A stretch of DNA of 64,000 nt from Pseudocercospora fijiensis CIRAD86 (GCF_000340215.1 NW_006921545.1:64071-128070), one strand, 5' to 3'; numbered from the stretch's first letter, positions 1 to 11,606 are shown. Numbers and translations are program-made. The notes: generated from the letters alone by a model not told the origin.

Positions 1-690
1 AATAGTCTCCGTAACATTAAATTATATAAATAATTATATAAGTATATAAATAAGTAACAACGTCTTTATTTAATTAATTATAGTCCTTCTAGCTTATATA
101 ACTATATAATAATTTCGTTACTTAAGTAGTCGACTATATAAAGAATTTAGGGCCTATTAAGTAAAGTTAGTCTACCTCGTTGTCGTCCTCGATAACCCTA
201 TAGTATATATTAAGGGTTAAGAGCTATAGTAATCTATATGTTAAGTAGACAGTATAATAGAATATCTAGCGGTGTTCTATAGCTCCGAGTGAATATAGAT
301 CGCTATATATAGTAGTAGAGAATGCCTCTTCTAAGAAGCTAATTTCCGACTTTATAGGTCGAGATTTCTACCTATACTACGAGGCTCTACCTCTAATAGC
401 ATAGTATAGCTTCTAGATAAAGAGAGGTTAGTACTATATAGCAATTTTGTTATTCTAAGCATATAGAATAATAATAGTATAATAGAATTATATTATTCTC
501 GACGCTAGTCTAGCAAAGTCGATAAAGCAATAAACCTAGATTATACGCTATTATATATAATAGGCTATCTGTTTATTTAGTAGTGCGCTAGTCGCTCGCT
601 ATTTAATCTTATTTAAGCGCTATCTACTTAGTTAACCGGCCTATATCTACTTATTTAACTATACGATTAAATATTATAGAGACTATACGT
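1..690. other. AT-rich RIP-mutated DNA, no gene recognised
   Basis: Long runs of TATA/TAG/CTA, almost no CpA or TpG, stops in all frames. Short stretches read through TAA/TAG as Gln, but none gave a domain I know. It lies outside the hairpin that bounds the next element and may belong to another decayed transposon cut by the window edge. Confidence 0.6.
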
Positions 691-760
691 AGATAAAGAA
701 ACTTTAGGTACGTACCTATTTAATACGTAGAATAGGTATATACCTAAAGTTTCTTTATTT
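691..760. repeat. Left terminal hairpin
   Basis: Arms 691-720 and 731-760 are 30-bp inverted repeats with about four transitions and a 10-base loop. The core is AAGAAACTTTAGGTA. It starts 28 bases beyond the last codon of the minus-strand gene (stop at 788-790). Confidence 0.8.
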
Positions 761-3700
761 ATATATACTTATTATATAACTACGGTTTTAGGCGTACGCC
801 CGAAGTTTTTGCTATTATCGGCGCTATCTAGTAGCTATATTAAGCGGTAGCTATAACTAGTATTCGGCTAGCCTTGCCTTACTATTTTGCGATAGAATCT
901 ACTCGTCGTTATCGTCGTCGTCGGCAGACGTAGAGTTACTATTATCTAGCCCTCTTAGTCGCTAAATCTGTCGTATCGCTATAAAGCAGTTAATAAGATC
1001 TTCGCTAATTATCTACTATCCTTAATTACGGAGCAGATTAGGAGTATAGCGATATATTATATAAAGTTAGTTCTTCTTTTTTACAGTACTAACGAGCGAC
1101 TAATGCTACGAAATAGTGCTATTCTAAATAAGGTTACTTACGCTAACTAGGACGGCAGCTACCTACTTTACCTAGTATTAAGTAGTAGTACTAGGTATTT
1201 TCTTCTATCGAACGGCTTAATAGATTTTGCTTTTATTATATACTTAGAGGATGCGTATCTAATTTATTATATAACGCCCTATACTACGCTTAAACTATTA
1301 CGTAATGTCTAGGTAATCCTAACTAAGTAAGGCGAGTACGTCGAAACAGTACCTCGCCTATCTATACTATAGTCGGCGTTTCTAGCTATTACGGCGAAAA
1401 CCGTCGTTCTAGTTAAAAAGTAGCTAAAAGCAGGTTTACTAGATAGTAGTAAATAAGGTAAAGCTGCCTTTTATAGCGTTACTACTACCGCCCTAGGCGA
1501 CGACAATATTAGGTCTTCTACCTATTATCCGATATACGAGGTCGTATAAAAAGCTATAGAGACCGGCTCTCTCTTTATCGGTAACTTCCTCCGAGAAGAA
1601 GTAGCGTAACTATATCTAATCCCCTAGGCGCTTATTAGGCTTTAAGAGTATATAGAGTATATAGCTAGTATAGCGGCATTTATATACCTAGCTTAATCGC
1701 TAAAGCGCCCGTTTAACGATACCTACGTACTAATCCGAGTTGTTATCCTCTTCTAAGTCGTTACCCTTACGCTCCCTATACGCTACTTAATACGTTTAGT
1801 AGGTAGTAACGAATTAGTCGATCGTCTCTTTTATATAGTTATAGAAAGCTTACTCTAGCCTTCCCGAACTAGTAGCTTAGAGCTAGCTATAGAGGAAGTC
1901 GGTAGTATAGGCAGTCTACTAGAGCGCGGCAGTATAGAAGCGTAGTTAAACCTAGTTAAAGAAATTAGCTAGAAGCTAGGCGGCGTATATAGTATAGAGG
2001 CTTACTATAATATTTAAACCCTAACGACTTCCTTTCTACTCTCTATTACCCGCGCCTAACTAGTCGTAACGATTACGAGAGAGTCTATGCTTTATACTAA
2101 AGGAACTACTATTATAGGTTATAGTTAGTAAGTCGAATAGTATATTAAGTATTACCGACGTAGAGGCTTTCTTAACGGCGCGGGTTATATAATCGAGTTA
2201 GGCGGTATTTACGCCTATATTAACGGACCTTTACGAAAGGACTATATATATTGCAAAGAGCTAGCGGTTTAACTATAAACATATAAAGTCGACGACGTAC
2301 TTACTCTCGAGTATAAAGAAAGGCTAGTAAGTACGACGCCTATCTACTCCCTCGGTTAGACTTAAGCGAGTTATAGGCAGATTAGGCTAACAGAGTAGGT
2401 TCTAGCAAGTACGAACCTCTCCTCGTACGCTAAAGGGAACGATACTCGAGGTATAGCTATCTAGCGTATTATACGCCTATATAATTTCCGCTTTAAAAGC
2501 ATCTAAGATACGAGCTCGGCGAAATATAGTATCTTAAGTAATAAGGGAAGTAATAGCGGCTACCTAGTCGATAGTAGACTAGGAGAATATAAGAAGCGGT
2601 AGTATTAACTAACTAAAAATAGGTTCTATCGTTCGGTTAATAGACGCGAAGAGATCCTTCGATATATTATATCCTTAGAAGAAGCCGATACTACTAAGCC
2701 GCTCTACGGACTTATAGAGTAGTTTACCTCGGATACTATAAGCCTCTTATATACCGAACTACTAGTATACTTAAGAATGCTCGATATTAAGGCCGCTAGT
2801 CTTCGCAATACTATAGGCTATTCGGCAAAAGGCGATAAGCAGAGATACTACTACGTCTTCGACTACTAGTCTAGTAGGGATGTCTTCCTACGCGAGGTCG
2901 AACTAAGCGCGGTCTATATTATAATATATAGGGTTAAACTAGCGCTCGAGGGACTAATCGAGGAGTTCTTTAAGCTCTAGGGGAGTCTATACCTCTAGAC
3001 GGATTTTAGTCCTATACTATATAATAACTAGTTCTATACGCCGCTAATATATATCTAAGTCTCGACGTAACCGACGTTCGATACCCTACTATAAATAATA
3101 TAGTTATAGTATAGCTACGTCGACTATAGGGTCTTAATTTGCTAGTAGCGGATCTATAATATCGTAAGAGATTTTACTAACATTACGATTGTTACCTTCT
3201 ACGCCTTGTTTCTATTAAGCGTATATACGATTATATACTTACTAGAAGGATAGGGGATAATATACGAGCACTCGAGAAGGATAAGTATCGCGAAGCGTAG
3301 AAATAAGGATAGTATTAATAAAGTAAGCCTATTTACGCTTATTTGTATAGTAGCGACGTTACCGGTCGATCTTCCGATTTCGATTCGCTTTAGAGAGTAG
3401 AAGGTTAGGGAAGAAGAGGTATATATTAAATCTAGAAGTATCGAGTCTAGTCGCGATCCGTATATACTTATAGCGTTCGGATCGTATCGGAGAGCGGCCT
3501 ACTAGTATATACTACTCGTAAGTAATAGTCTTTATAAAGCGAGGTATATAGAATAACCGAATACTAGCTCTATAGGTCGCAAGTAAGGTTATAGGGAGGA
3601 GAAGTGCGTTAATATCCTAGTATCGAGTAATATAAAATAGCTAATTAGTAGATATAAGGTACGACTTCTCGAGTAGTAGGACTATAGAAGGTACCTCGTT

Positions 3701-4466
3701 AATCTACCTAGCGAGGAGTCTACGCTAGTCGACGCCTCGGAGCTACTCGTATATATACGTCGGGAGCTTGCTATACTCTACGACGTACGTAAGTATATCT
3801 AGGAGCTAGTAAAGTTAACTTTAGGCGAAGGTAGCGGTAGTACCCTTAGCAACAAATTCTACGAATATAACTTTAGGCGGTATCGGCTCCTCTTCTTCCG
3901 CGTCCGTATCCTAGTCTTAGGAATACTTATAAGAGTAACTATCTATAGCGAGCGCTTAGTAAAGTACTATCTAACTATAAGGGGTCGATATAATAGGTAG
4001 GTTGTCTAGTTCCTTATCGGAATTAACTCTAGCGTTGCTACTCGAAGAACTACTTAAATCCGATTAGATTAAACTACTAGTTACCGAAGGTACTCGCGAG
4101 CTTTCGAGCGTAATATCGCTATTATCGTCTCGACCCTACTAACCTCGTAGTAGCGTAGGTCGTAGCGGTAGTAGGGGTTCTAGTAAGATAGGGTACGGGT
4201 TGCGCCTTCTAGGATTTAGCCGAATATATAGTAGGAGCCCGCGTTATAGCTACGATAGCTAAGCTCTAGGACGAGGCCTTTATAAGCTCTCTCTTAAATT
4301 AGACCTAGTAATACTATCTCTTAATCTAGACGGGCTTCGCCTTAAGCTAGGGCTAGGAATGCTATCTCTAGAATTAGACTTAGATATACTCGCGCTTATA
4401 ATTAGTCGACTACGCTATACTAAGGCTAGTAGTTAATTCGTCCTATCTCTTAAAGTAGGCAATAAG

Positions 4467-4740
4467 GGGCTCTCTAGAATAGGAAGGAAGAAGAGACTTC
4501 TTCGAGGAGTCGGCGAAGTAGGTTAAGTAGTAGACTTCGAAGCTAGTAATAGGAGAGAATAAGCTACGCTTGCTTAGAAGTCTAGCTTAGGCGGCGTCGT
4601 AGATAATAAAGGGCTCTCTAGAATAGAAGGGAAGGAGAGACTTCTTCGAGGAGTCGGCGAAGTAGGTTAAGTAGCGGACTTCGAAGCTAGTAATAGAGAA
4701 GAATAAGCTACGCTTCCTTAGGAGTTAGGCTTAGGTAGCG
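4467..4740. repeat. 144-bp tandem duplication (48 codons)
   Basis: The segment starting GGGCTCTCTAGAATAG at 4467 recurs at 4611 with about 90% identity, a period of exactly 144 bp. This is a whole number of codons in the minus-strand gene, so selection kept the frame before decay. Confidence 0.85.
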
Positions 4741-5000
4741 TCGCTAGTATAGAAGCTAGTAGGGAAGGCATCGCTAGTATAGAAGCTAGTAGGGAAGGCG
4801 TCGCTAGTATAGAAGCTAGCGCGGGAGGTATCGCTAGTATAGAAGCTAGCTAGGGAGGTATCGCTAGTATAGAAGCTAGCTAGGGAGGTATCGCTAGTAT
4901 AGAAGCTAGCTAGGGAGGTATCGCTAGTATAGAAGCTAGCTAGGGAGGTATCGCTAGTATAGAAGCTAGCTAGGGAGGTATCGCTAGTATAGAAGCTAGC
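4741..5000. repeat. 30-bp tandem repeat, 8 full copies plus a partial
   Basis: Unit begins TCGCTAGTATAGAAGCTAG; full copies start at 4741, 4771, 4801, 4831, 4861, 4891, 4921 and 4951, with a partial at 4981. On the minus strand it encodes a 10-residue repeat (PPQLASILAI) in phase with the surrounding gene. The middle copies are identical, which suggests recent expansion before or despite RIP. Confidence 0.95.
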
Positions 5001-6013
5001 GCTAGTAGGGATTGTACTATAGCGGACGAAGGGGGTCTAGTAGCTATTAGAGCGGGGCAGTAAACTATTTTATATAGGGTAAGAGGACCTATATACGAAG
5101 GGAGAGTATTAGATAGGTATACTAGTTAAGTACTATCTGTTTTAGGGAGAAGGGGACGTAGAGGAGCCCGCCGAATAGCTAACCGAGGCTAGTCGTAGGT
5201 AGGGATAGCCTATACGATCGATTATTAAACGATAGACGTAGAAGTGCTATCCCTTAGAGTAGAGCTAGCGGCGTTAGCTCTAGCGAATTAATCGACTACT
5301 ACGATAATATCGTCGATCTCGAGCTAGTTAATATAGGTAGCGAGGAGCTATAGCCTATCTCTAGTATTTGTACGCGGCGCTATCTATAAAGAGAGCGGTA
5401 GTAGTCGTAGTACTAGGAGAAGTAGCTGTCCCTAACTAGCCAAATAGTACTAACTCTAGAGTGTTTAACTACCTACTACGGCTATTTAGCTACGAAGTAG
5501 AGGGTTAATATAGGGGATAGGTTAGGTAGCCGAGGAGATAGACGATATAGCGGCTAGATGCAGTAGTAGCGTAGACAAAGAAGATACTACGCCTAGGTCT
5601 TACTCGGCTTACTATACTTTCTTCTAGGCTCGTCGTAGAGCTATACTCGCTAACTTCCTCGCGGTACGTTCGGCCTTCTTCTTCCGCTCTTCCTCTTTAG
5701 TACCGAGTAGCTTACGCTATCCTTTAGGCGGCATTGTGTTAATTCCGTTAATAGCGGAGGGCAAAGCTTATATATAAGCCGCGCTAATAAGTATAGAATT
5801 CGAGGAGGTAGTAGTTCTATCTCGCGGAAACTACTAATACTAGAAAGGGCTACCCCTTTCTAGCGATATATTTTATATATAAGAGAGTAAGGAATAGTAG
5901 CGTAGTATATTTTGTATATAAAGCAGTACGTATAAGCAGGTTCGTATACTGCCTACGGCCTTCCCGTAGACGTTACAAAACCTAAAGTCTAGTAATTAAA
6001 GGACACTATAAAC

Positions 6014-6078
6014 AACTTAAAACTTTAGGTATATACCTAAAACTAGGCGTTTTAGGTACATACTAAAAGTTTTAAGTT
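6014..6078. repeat. Right terminal hairpin
   Basis: Arms 6014-6043 and 6049-6078 are 30-bp inverted repeats with a 5-base loop. The core AACTTAAAACTTTAGGTA matches the left hairpin core, so the two ends of the element resemble each other in inverted orientation. Confidence 0.8.
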
Positions 6079-6545
6079 ATCCCTCTATCGGACCGTAGGA
6101 TAAGTAAACCTAAAGAGTAGTATAGGTAGGTCTATTATTAAAGGTAAAAGTCCTTGCTAGGCGATAGGTAGAGTAATACGAGATACGGGGTAAGGTTCGT
6201 AGTAGCCTTCCGTAATAGCGAAGGAAGGCTATTTAATTAGATAGTTAGCTAGGTTCTAATAATATTTAATTAATATCGGGTAGATAGGTTAGCTAGATTT
6301 CGGGAAAGGGTACCTCGTATACTTAATATAAGACTAAAAGTATAGCTAAGAAGATAGGTAAATCCCTACTTACGGAACCGGAGGGTAAGAGATAGGGGAA
6401 TACATACCCTATATATTTCTTAACCGGAAGCGCTCCGTCGCGTTCTAATAGAGCGAGGGCCGTATCGCTAGTTATAGCTAATTAGCTAGACGCGGGCGCG
6501 GTCGAGATACGACTTAGAATACGAACGCCTTCTTACTTTAATATT
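6079..6545. other. Decayed DNA with a displaced piece of the 273-bp repeat
   Basis: No gene recognised. Around 6468-6535 it repeats the segment CGCTAGTTATAGCTAATTAG followed by a GACGCGGGCG block that also occurs in each 273-bp unit at 7.9-8.6 kb, on the same strand. The helicase fragment is therefore bracketed by copies of the same sequence. Confidence 0.6.
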
Positions 6546-6549
6546 TCTT

Positions 6550-6665
6550 AAGTACTTCGTCGTATCCTAGCGAAGCGGCTTACTAACTAGAAGCGCTTCG
6601 TCGCATCCTAACGAAGCGGCTTACTAACTAGAAGCGCTTCGTTATATCCTAACGAAGCGGCTTAA
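6550..6665. repeat. 41-bp tandem repeat, three copies
   Basis: CGAAGCGGCTTACTAACTAG followed by AAGCGCTTCG recurs with starts at 6571, 6612 and 6653. The array begins exactly where the helicase reading frame stops, just after its SKDKDIVK segment. Confidence 0.9.
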
Positions 6666-7356
6666 CAATATCCTTATCCTTACTATAACTACCGAGATAT
6701 ATAAATTCTTCCTCGAATATAGCGATATAACGTAAAAACTAGTCGATAGCGTAGTTAGTCTAATAAGCGATAATTATTAGTAGATCTCCTTTATTCTAGT
6801 TCTCGAGCATTACTTTAATAGCTTATATAGAGATATAGGTCTTACTAGTACTAGGTAGGCCTTAAATAATAGCAAGACGCGCCGTTAGAATACGACGGAG
6901 CGCTTCTAGTTAGGAGGCGTCTAGAGCACTATTAGGCTTAGAAGGCTAGTGCTTAACTATATTAATATTCTCGAAGCTCTCGTTAGAGTTATTAACTAGG
7001 ATAGAGCTTAGATCTCGCTTCGGCTATACTTTAATATACTTAGGCGCCGAAATATAAGGCTATATACTAACGAGGTACTCTAATAAGGGGAAACCCTCGC
7101 GTATTATATACTAAAGGCTAAGCAAGGTATACCGATTAGCTTCGAAAAGTCCGCTATAGTCCTCTACTATAAGATATTCTAGTAGGATCTAGCTCTAACT
7201 CCTTAGGACGGGCAAAGGCGAGATTAAGCTTAGGTAGATTCTACTAAAGTCCCTCTAGTAGTCGAGCGGCAATAGTAGCGACAATAGCGCGAGATACGAA
7301 CTTGTTATTTATTAGTATAAGAACGACTAAGCTACCGGCGATAAGGCGCTTTAACT

Positions 7357-7866
7357 GTTCCTATAGAACTTTCTTACTAGTACGGAGGAGACTAAAAGTA
7401 ACGCAGACGGCGAAGCTATATATAGATAAAGTCGCGCTATAGATATAAACCTGCTTAGGTTAGTATATAACGGGCGGCGCGTTAAAGGGGTAAAGGCGAG
7501 ACTAACCTTAGTATAGATACCGACTTTGCTATTAAATACGTCCTTAGCGGTATATAGAGTATAGCGAGTTATTAAGACTACTTCGTAAAGGCCGTAGAGG
7601 GCATCTTCGCGGTTCCTATAGAACTTTCTTACTAGTACGGAGAAGACTAAAAGTAACGCAGACGGCGAAGCTATATATAGATAAAGTCGCGCCGTAGATA
7701 TAAACCTACTTAGGTTAGCATATAATAGGCGGCGCGTTAAAGAGGTAAAGGCAAGACTAATCTTAGTATAGATACCGACTTTGCTATTAAATACGTCCTT
7801 AGCGGTATATAGAGTATAGCGAGTTATTAAGACTACTTCGCGAAGGCTACGGAGGGTATCTTCGCG
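7357..7866. repeat. 255-bp tandem duplication inside the helicase
   Basis: GTTCCTATAGAACTTTCTTA starts at 7357 and again at 7612; the units are about 93% identical. 255 bp is 85 codons, so the helicase N-terminal domain was duplicated in frame. Confidence 0.9.
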
Positions 7867-7890
7867 GTATAGCTCGTAGAGAGTACTCTA

Positions 7891-8595
7891 AGAGAATAGT
7901 TCTATAAGGGAGGCGATAAATAGTAAATAGGGCTTATCGACGTCGCGCGCGAGGGCAAGCGTTCCTATCGCTAGTTATAGCTAATTAGCCCGCGGCCCTT
8001 ACTATATCGCTAGTTATAGCTAATTAGCCCGACGCGGGCGTAGTCGAGATACGACTTAGAATACGACCGCCTTTTTATTTAGCTCGTAATATACGTAGGC
8101 GGCCTACGAGTAAGCGCGAGAATATATTCTTTTATATCTTCGATATTATAATATCGAATAAATAGAGAATAGTTCTATAAGGGAGGCGATAAATAGTAAA
8201 TAGGGCTCGTCGACGTCGCGCGCAAGGGCGAGCGTTCCTATCGCTAGTTATAACTAATTAGCCCGCGGCCCTTGCCGTATCGCTAGTTATAGCTAATTAG
8301 CCCGACGCGGGCATAGTCGAGACACGACTTAGAATGCGACCGCCTTTTTATTTAGCTCGTAATATACGTAGGTAGCCTACGAGTAGGCGCGAGAATATAT
8401 TCTTTTATACCTTCGATATTATAATATCGAATAAATAGAGAATAGTTCTATAAGGGAGGCGATAAACAGTAAATAGAGCTCGTCGACGTCGCGCGCGAGG
8501 GCGAGCGCCCCTATCGCTAGTTATAGCCGATTAGCCTACGGCCCTTACCGTATCGCTAGTTATAGCTAATTAGCCCGACGCCGGCGCTCTACTAT
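7891..8595. repeat. 273-bp tandem repeat, 2.6 copies
   Basis: AGAGAATAGTTCTATAAGGG begins units at 7891, 8164 and 8437 (period 273 bp, 91 codons). Units differ mainly by C/T and G/A changes, so duplication came before at least part of the RIP. Confidence 0.9.
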
Positions 8596-9834
8596 ACGCC
8601 CGCTATACGCCTAACCCTAACTCTAAAGTGCCCTATAGTGCCTACTAATATTAAATAATTAGTCTCTATACCTAACTTAACGCGGCTAATAGTATACGTT
8701 ATCGCTATATAGTAGTCTTGTACTTAATCCGGTAGAACTAAATAGTAGGTAAGGAGACGAAGGATACTATTAGAGCTACTACTCCCGGTTTGTTTAAAGG
8801 CCTAATTAAGCTACTTCGGGCTTAGGTAGGTCTCCGGTATAGATACTAGTACTAAGTACGCGCTAGCGGCCTTCTACCCGTCGGCGTTAACCTACTTTAC
8901 GTTATAAGATAATATAGCGAAGTAGGCTTAAGGCTATTACGTAGGTCTAGATAATTATAGCTAGATACTCGTACTAGTTAGAACCTTTACTAGGCTTAGC
9001 TATAGAGTAGCCGACGTATATAAAGCCTAGCTTAAAGCGAAGATTCGGACTATTGTTTGTTTGTTTACTAATATCCGAGCTCGTACGGGTCCTCTATAAA
9101 CGCTAACTAAAATTTCTCGACGGTCTTACTAGCTTATTCGCTATACGTAACAGCCGTCTAATATTATCTATATCCTGCTACCTGCTAAGGGCGCGATATG
9201 TATATAGGATAATTTAAGCGACTCCTATACCTCTATCGACTAGAGATATAATACTCGGTTAATATTGCTATAAGTTATATATACGATATATCTCCGCTAA
9301 AATTAGAGCACTTTTTATTTCCTATATAATTGCTATAATTAACGGTACGATCCGATAGGGGTCTACGGGACTTTCCGTATTTCGCTAGGACGGTCCTACG
9401 GAAATTAAGTATATAGATACGGCTAGAATAAGAGTAAGTATATACTATAATATCTAGGGTACCGCTTACTACGGAATAGTAGCCCTTAGGTATATTTCCT
9501 ATAAGTCGTATCGCGGACTATAGCTAGTAGTACTTACGTCTATTCGTAATAATTATCGCGGATACGCCTATAATAGGTAGCTATAGGGTAGAAAGGTACC
9601 TATATTAAGATAAGGAGAAGAAATATAACCTAAGTTATACGTTATTTTAATCGTAGTTAAGTAGCTCTTAAAGCACCGATTAGGTAAAACTAATTAAGCT
9701 CTATAATAGCCCTAGACTACTATAACCGACCTCTTCTATACTATATATAGCTAATATATATAGTTAACGACGAGACCGTATCGTCGATTACCTAGTAGGC
9801 CCTAAGATATATATATCCTTTCTCCTATCTATAA
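8596..9834. other. RIP-mutated DNA, no gene recognised
   Basis: No frame gave a family I recognise. A ~30-bp imperfect palindrome at about 9366-9400 (GTATTTCG..GGAC.GTCC..CGGAAAT) has a diverged relative at about 23600-23640. Two CCCTAA-like units at ~8605 are too few to be a telomere tract. Confidence 0.5.
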
Positions 9835-10845
9835 TTACTTACTATCCTTAGAAGACGTAGCGTAGCGACTACGACGAGTATATCGGTAGCTATCGCCGTA
9901 TTTCTTTTTATACTTCTTACGGGACTCCTACTTAGAGATAACCTCCTCCTTGTCCTCTTTAGATTCTAAACTACGCTTACGCTTTAAAGACGCCTTCTTC
10001 TTTCCTAAGCCGTAGCTCGAGCTATAAAAGCGGCGGCTCTTTTTACTAGAGTAGTACTTTAACCCCGATAATCGGCAAGGAGCGTCGCGATATCCCTTAG
10101 AGCTACGCTTATTCTTACTATACTTACTAAACTTAGTATAATCTCTCTTTTTATAAAAGAATCGACGCTTCTTAGAGTTAGTATCGGACGAGTCGGACTA
10201 GCTAGATAATCCTAAGTTAGACTCGGACGCCTCCTCTAAGCTAGAGGATATAGAGCTAGAAGGCTCCGACTCGCTCCTAGATATATAAGAAGCTACTTCG
10301 CGCTTCTCGATAACCTTAGCTTTACCTCTAGATAGTGCCGTAGCTTCGTTATCCTAAGCGCCTCTCTTACGCTTCTCTACGCTTAGCTATTCGTCTATAC
10401 TAGGCTTCTTCTCGCCCTTTAAGTTAGTAGAAATTAGACTCGTCTATAGTATAGGAAAAGCGCCGGTCGTCGTCCTTACTATCTAATAGGATAGTAATAG
10501 GAGCCGTAGGCTTAATCCGATATAAGTAGGAGCCGAACGTATAGCGTAGGATTAAAGAGTATATCGGCTAGAGGCTAGCCGGACTACCGTTAGTATAAGA
10601 CGAAGCCTTATTATCGCTAGACGTACGTAGTAAAGCTACGGTACTAGTCGTCTTCGCCTTTATAGTATCGCCGCTAGCTATAATAGATTAGCTACCGAAT
10701 ATAATACTTTACGAGGTAAGACTAGCGCTTTGTTATATTACTCGAACGTAGTAATATAGTTAGATATACTAGTAGGATTCTTACCTAGAACTTTTAAGAG
10801 CTACTCGAGTATAGCGGCGGTACCCTCGTCTCTACTATAATAATA
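9835..10845 (-). pseudogene. Decayed Ser/Lys-rich protein, unknown
   Basis: Minus-strand codons make coherent protein with several frame changes. The 5' part (from ~10830) reads a helix-rich stretch (ILEQLLKVLGKNP, ITTFEQYNKAL). The middle has many Ser/Thr. The 3' half is very basic with Tyr/Ser pairs (SRRFYSSSYGLGKKK, KKKYGDSYRYTRRSRY). The N-terminal end lies immediately beside the left end of the hAT-like element at 10850, so this gene may have been interrupted by that insertion. The composition recalls Gag-like or nucleic-acid-binding proteins, but no zinc knuckle or other signature is visible, so no function is assigned. Confidence 0.4.
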
Positions 10846-10849
10846 TACA

Positions 10850-10869
10850 TAGACCCCGCAGTAGTTCGG
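10850..10869. repeat. hAT-like terminal inverted repeat, 5' end
   Basis: TAGACCCCGCAGTAGTTCGG, shared base for base with 55798-55817. Both ends continue with different arrangements of a TAGTTTGGTTT / TTCGAACTATATA sub-terminal motif. The inner CAGTAGTTCGG fits the CAG-start style of hAT ends. The 8-bp target duplication cannot be tested because the opposite end of each copy is not visible. Confidence 0.8.
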
Positions 10870-11229
10870 TTTCCGAACTACTAAACGTATATAGTTTGGT
10901 TTCTTAGCGGCAAACTAGCTCCCTAGTTCTAGTTTGGTTTTTTCGAACTATATAGATTCCTAGTTTAAACTAGAGACTATATTAGTTTTACTATAAGGAC
11001 ACTCTTATTCGACTGCCGGCTACGATTGCTAGCTATAATAGTTACTAGGTTATATTTACTACGCTTTATTACCGTTCCTAGGGCGTAGTTGCCGTTACTA
11101 GGGCGTAGTTGCTATTGCCGGGGCGTAGTTGCCGTAGTTACGAAAGCTTACCTATATAACGTTACGTAGGCGGCAACAATTAGAGCTTCGCGATATTCTT
11201 ACACTTTTAACTTCTTCCTCTATACCTAT

Positions 11230-11606
11230 ACCGATAATAACTACTATACGCTACGCCCCCGCCCCTTTCCCTTATAATAGTAAGAAAGAAGCGCGCCGCG
11301 CGCTAAACAGAAGATAGAACTAAAGACCGCGAGTTTGTTTTGCCTAAGCGTCTAACTAAAAAGCGTAAGACTAAAGAGGAGTACTCTACGAAGAAGAATT
11401 CCGTACGAGACCGCGAGAGAAAGGAGAAGATAGATAAGGATAAAAGAGCTAAGGATAAAAGAAGAAAGGCGCGGAATAAGGCATTCTATCGATAGCTACC
11501 GCCTATAGAAAAAAGTGAAGGTTAGAATAAGAAGACAACCTAAGAGAATACTAAGAGGAGGAAAGAATTGCGGCTAGTTTTCGAGCGTAAAGTTCTAGTA
11601 GCGTAA
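11230..11606 (+). pseudogene. Small basic ORF of the hAT-like element
   Basis: One frame from about 11230 reads a Lys/Arg/Glu-rich protein (RKKRAARQTEDRTKDRE, then KRLTKKRKTKEEY, KEKIDKDKRAKDKRRK) with TAA/TAG as Gln, to a TAA at 11604-11606. The start is uncertain. It looks like a coiled, nucleic-acid-binding or nuclear-localised accessory protein. I do not recognise a family. It would lie beyond the window edge in copy 2, so it cannot be compared. Confidence 0.4.

Larger units (their letters stand above)
788..5734 (-). pseudogene. RIP-decayed ~1,649-codon gene, unknown protein
   Basis: ATG at 5734 opens a basic start (MPPKG, then lysine/arginine-rich, about residues 1-36). I read one frame at 5734-5340 and 3178-788; both are in the same phase, and the repeats between fit it. 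All interruptions I met are TAA or TAG, as expected if CAA/CAG codons were hit by RIP. About residues 245-422 hold two in-frame tandem repeats: a 10-residue unit (PPQLASILAI) and a 48-residue unit. The middle is rich in Ile, Leu and Gln with charged helices; an acidic run (ADDDDNDE) lies about 50 residues from the end. The last in-frame TAA is at 788-790 and could be a true stop or another lost Gln. I do not recognise the family. The length, unbroken phase and position between hairpins suggest the main protein of a large element. Confidence 0.6.
691..6078 (-). mobile_element. Unclassified ~5.4-kb element with hairpin ends
   Basis: A long decayed minus-strand gene (788-5734) sits between two related hairpins (691-760 and 6014-6078). 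The outer arm of the left hairpin and the reverse complement of the outer arm of the right one share the core AAACTTTAGGTA/GTACCTA with a few transitions, so they look like inverted terminal repeats that are also internally palindromic. No target duplication is obvious at these limits, so the true ends may lie a few bases away. The gene is not one of the common fungal transposase, reverse transcriptase or tyrosine recombinase types I can recognise. Calling it mobile is inference from the paired ends and the RIP. Confidence 0.5.
6669..8595 (-). pseudogene. NFX1/ZNFX1-type SF1 helicase, N-terminal fragment
   Basis: Reading TAA/TAG as Gln, the minus strand gives the region before and through the Walker A motif of the fungal NFX1-type zinc-finger helicases (AAA_11 family, RNA-silencing-type SF1 helicases). 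Visible in order: a DVDEPYLLF..LIELFS segment, REDTLRSLREVVLITRYTLY, a GSLVVL..FVSRAIVA.I.AR.LEG segment, FEANRYTLLSLQ, NSALDASQLEALRRILT, then the P-loop as GLPSTSKT (ancestral GLPGTGKT, both Gly lost by G-to-A). QTNYAIDQFLRYIA and GSYSKDKDIVK follow (ancestral QTNHA..LRHIA). The frame shifts by one base near 7190. Everything after DIVK (DEAD-like box, helicase C-half, zinc fingers) is missing and replaced by a 41-bp repeat. It carries two in-frame internal duplications. Decayed and non-functional. Known relatives act with RNA-dependent RNA polymerase in heterochromatin and quelling, which would be a notable target for RIP if this was once a host gene copy. Confidence 0.75.

Noticed and set aside
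8605..8625. Telomere repeats (CCTAACCCTAAC), also near 23565 and 23742
   Set aside because: Only about two units at each place; far too short for a telomere or a convincing interstitial tract.
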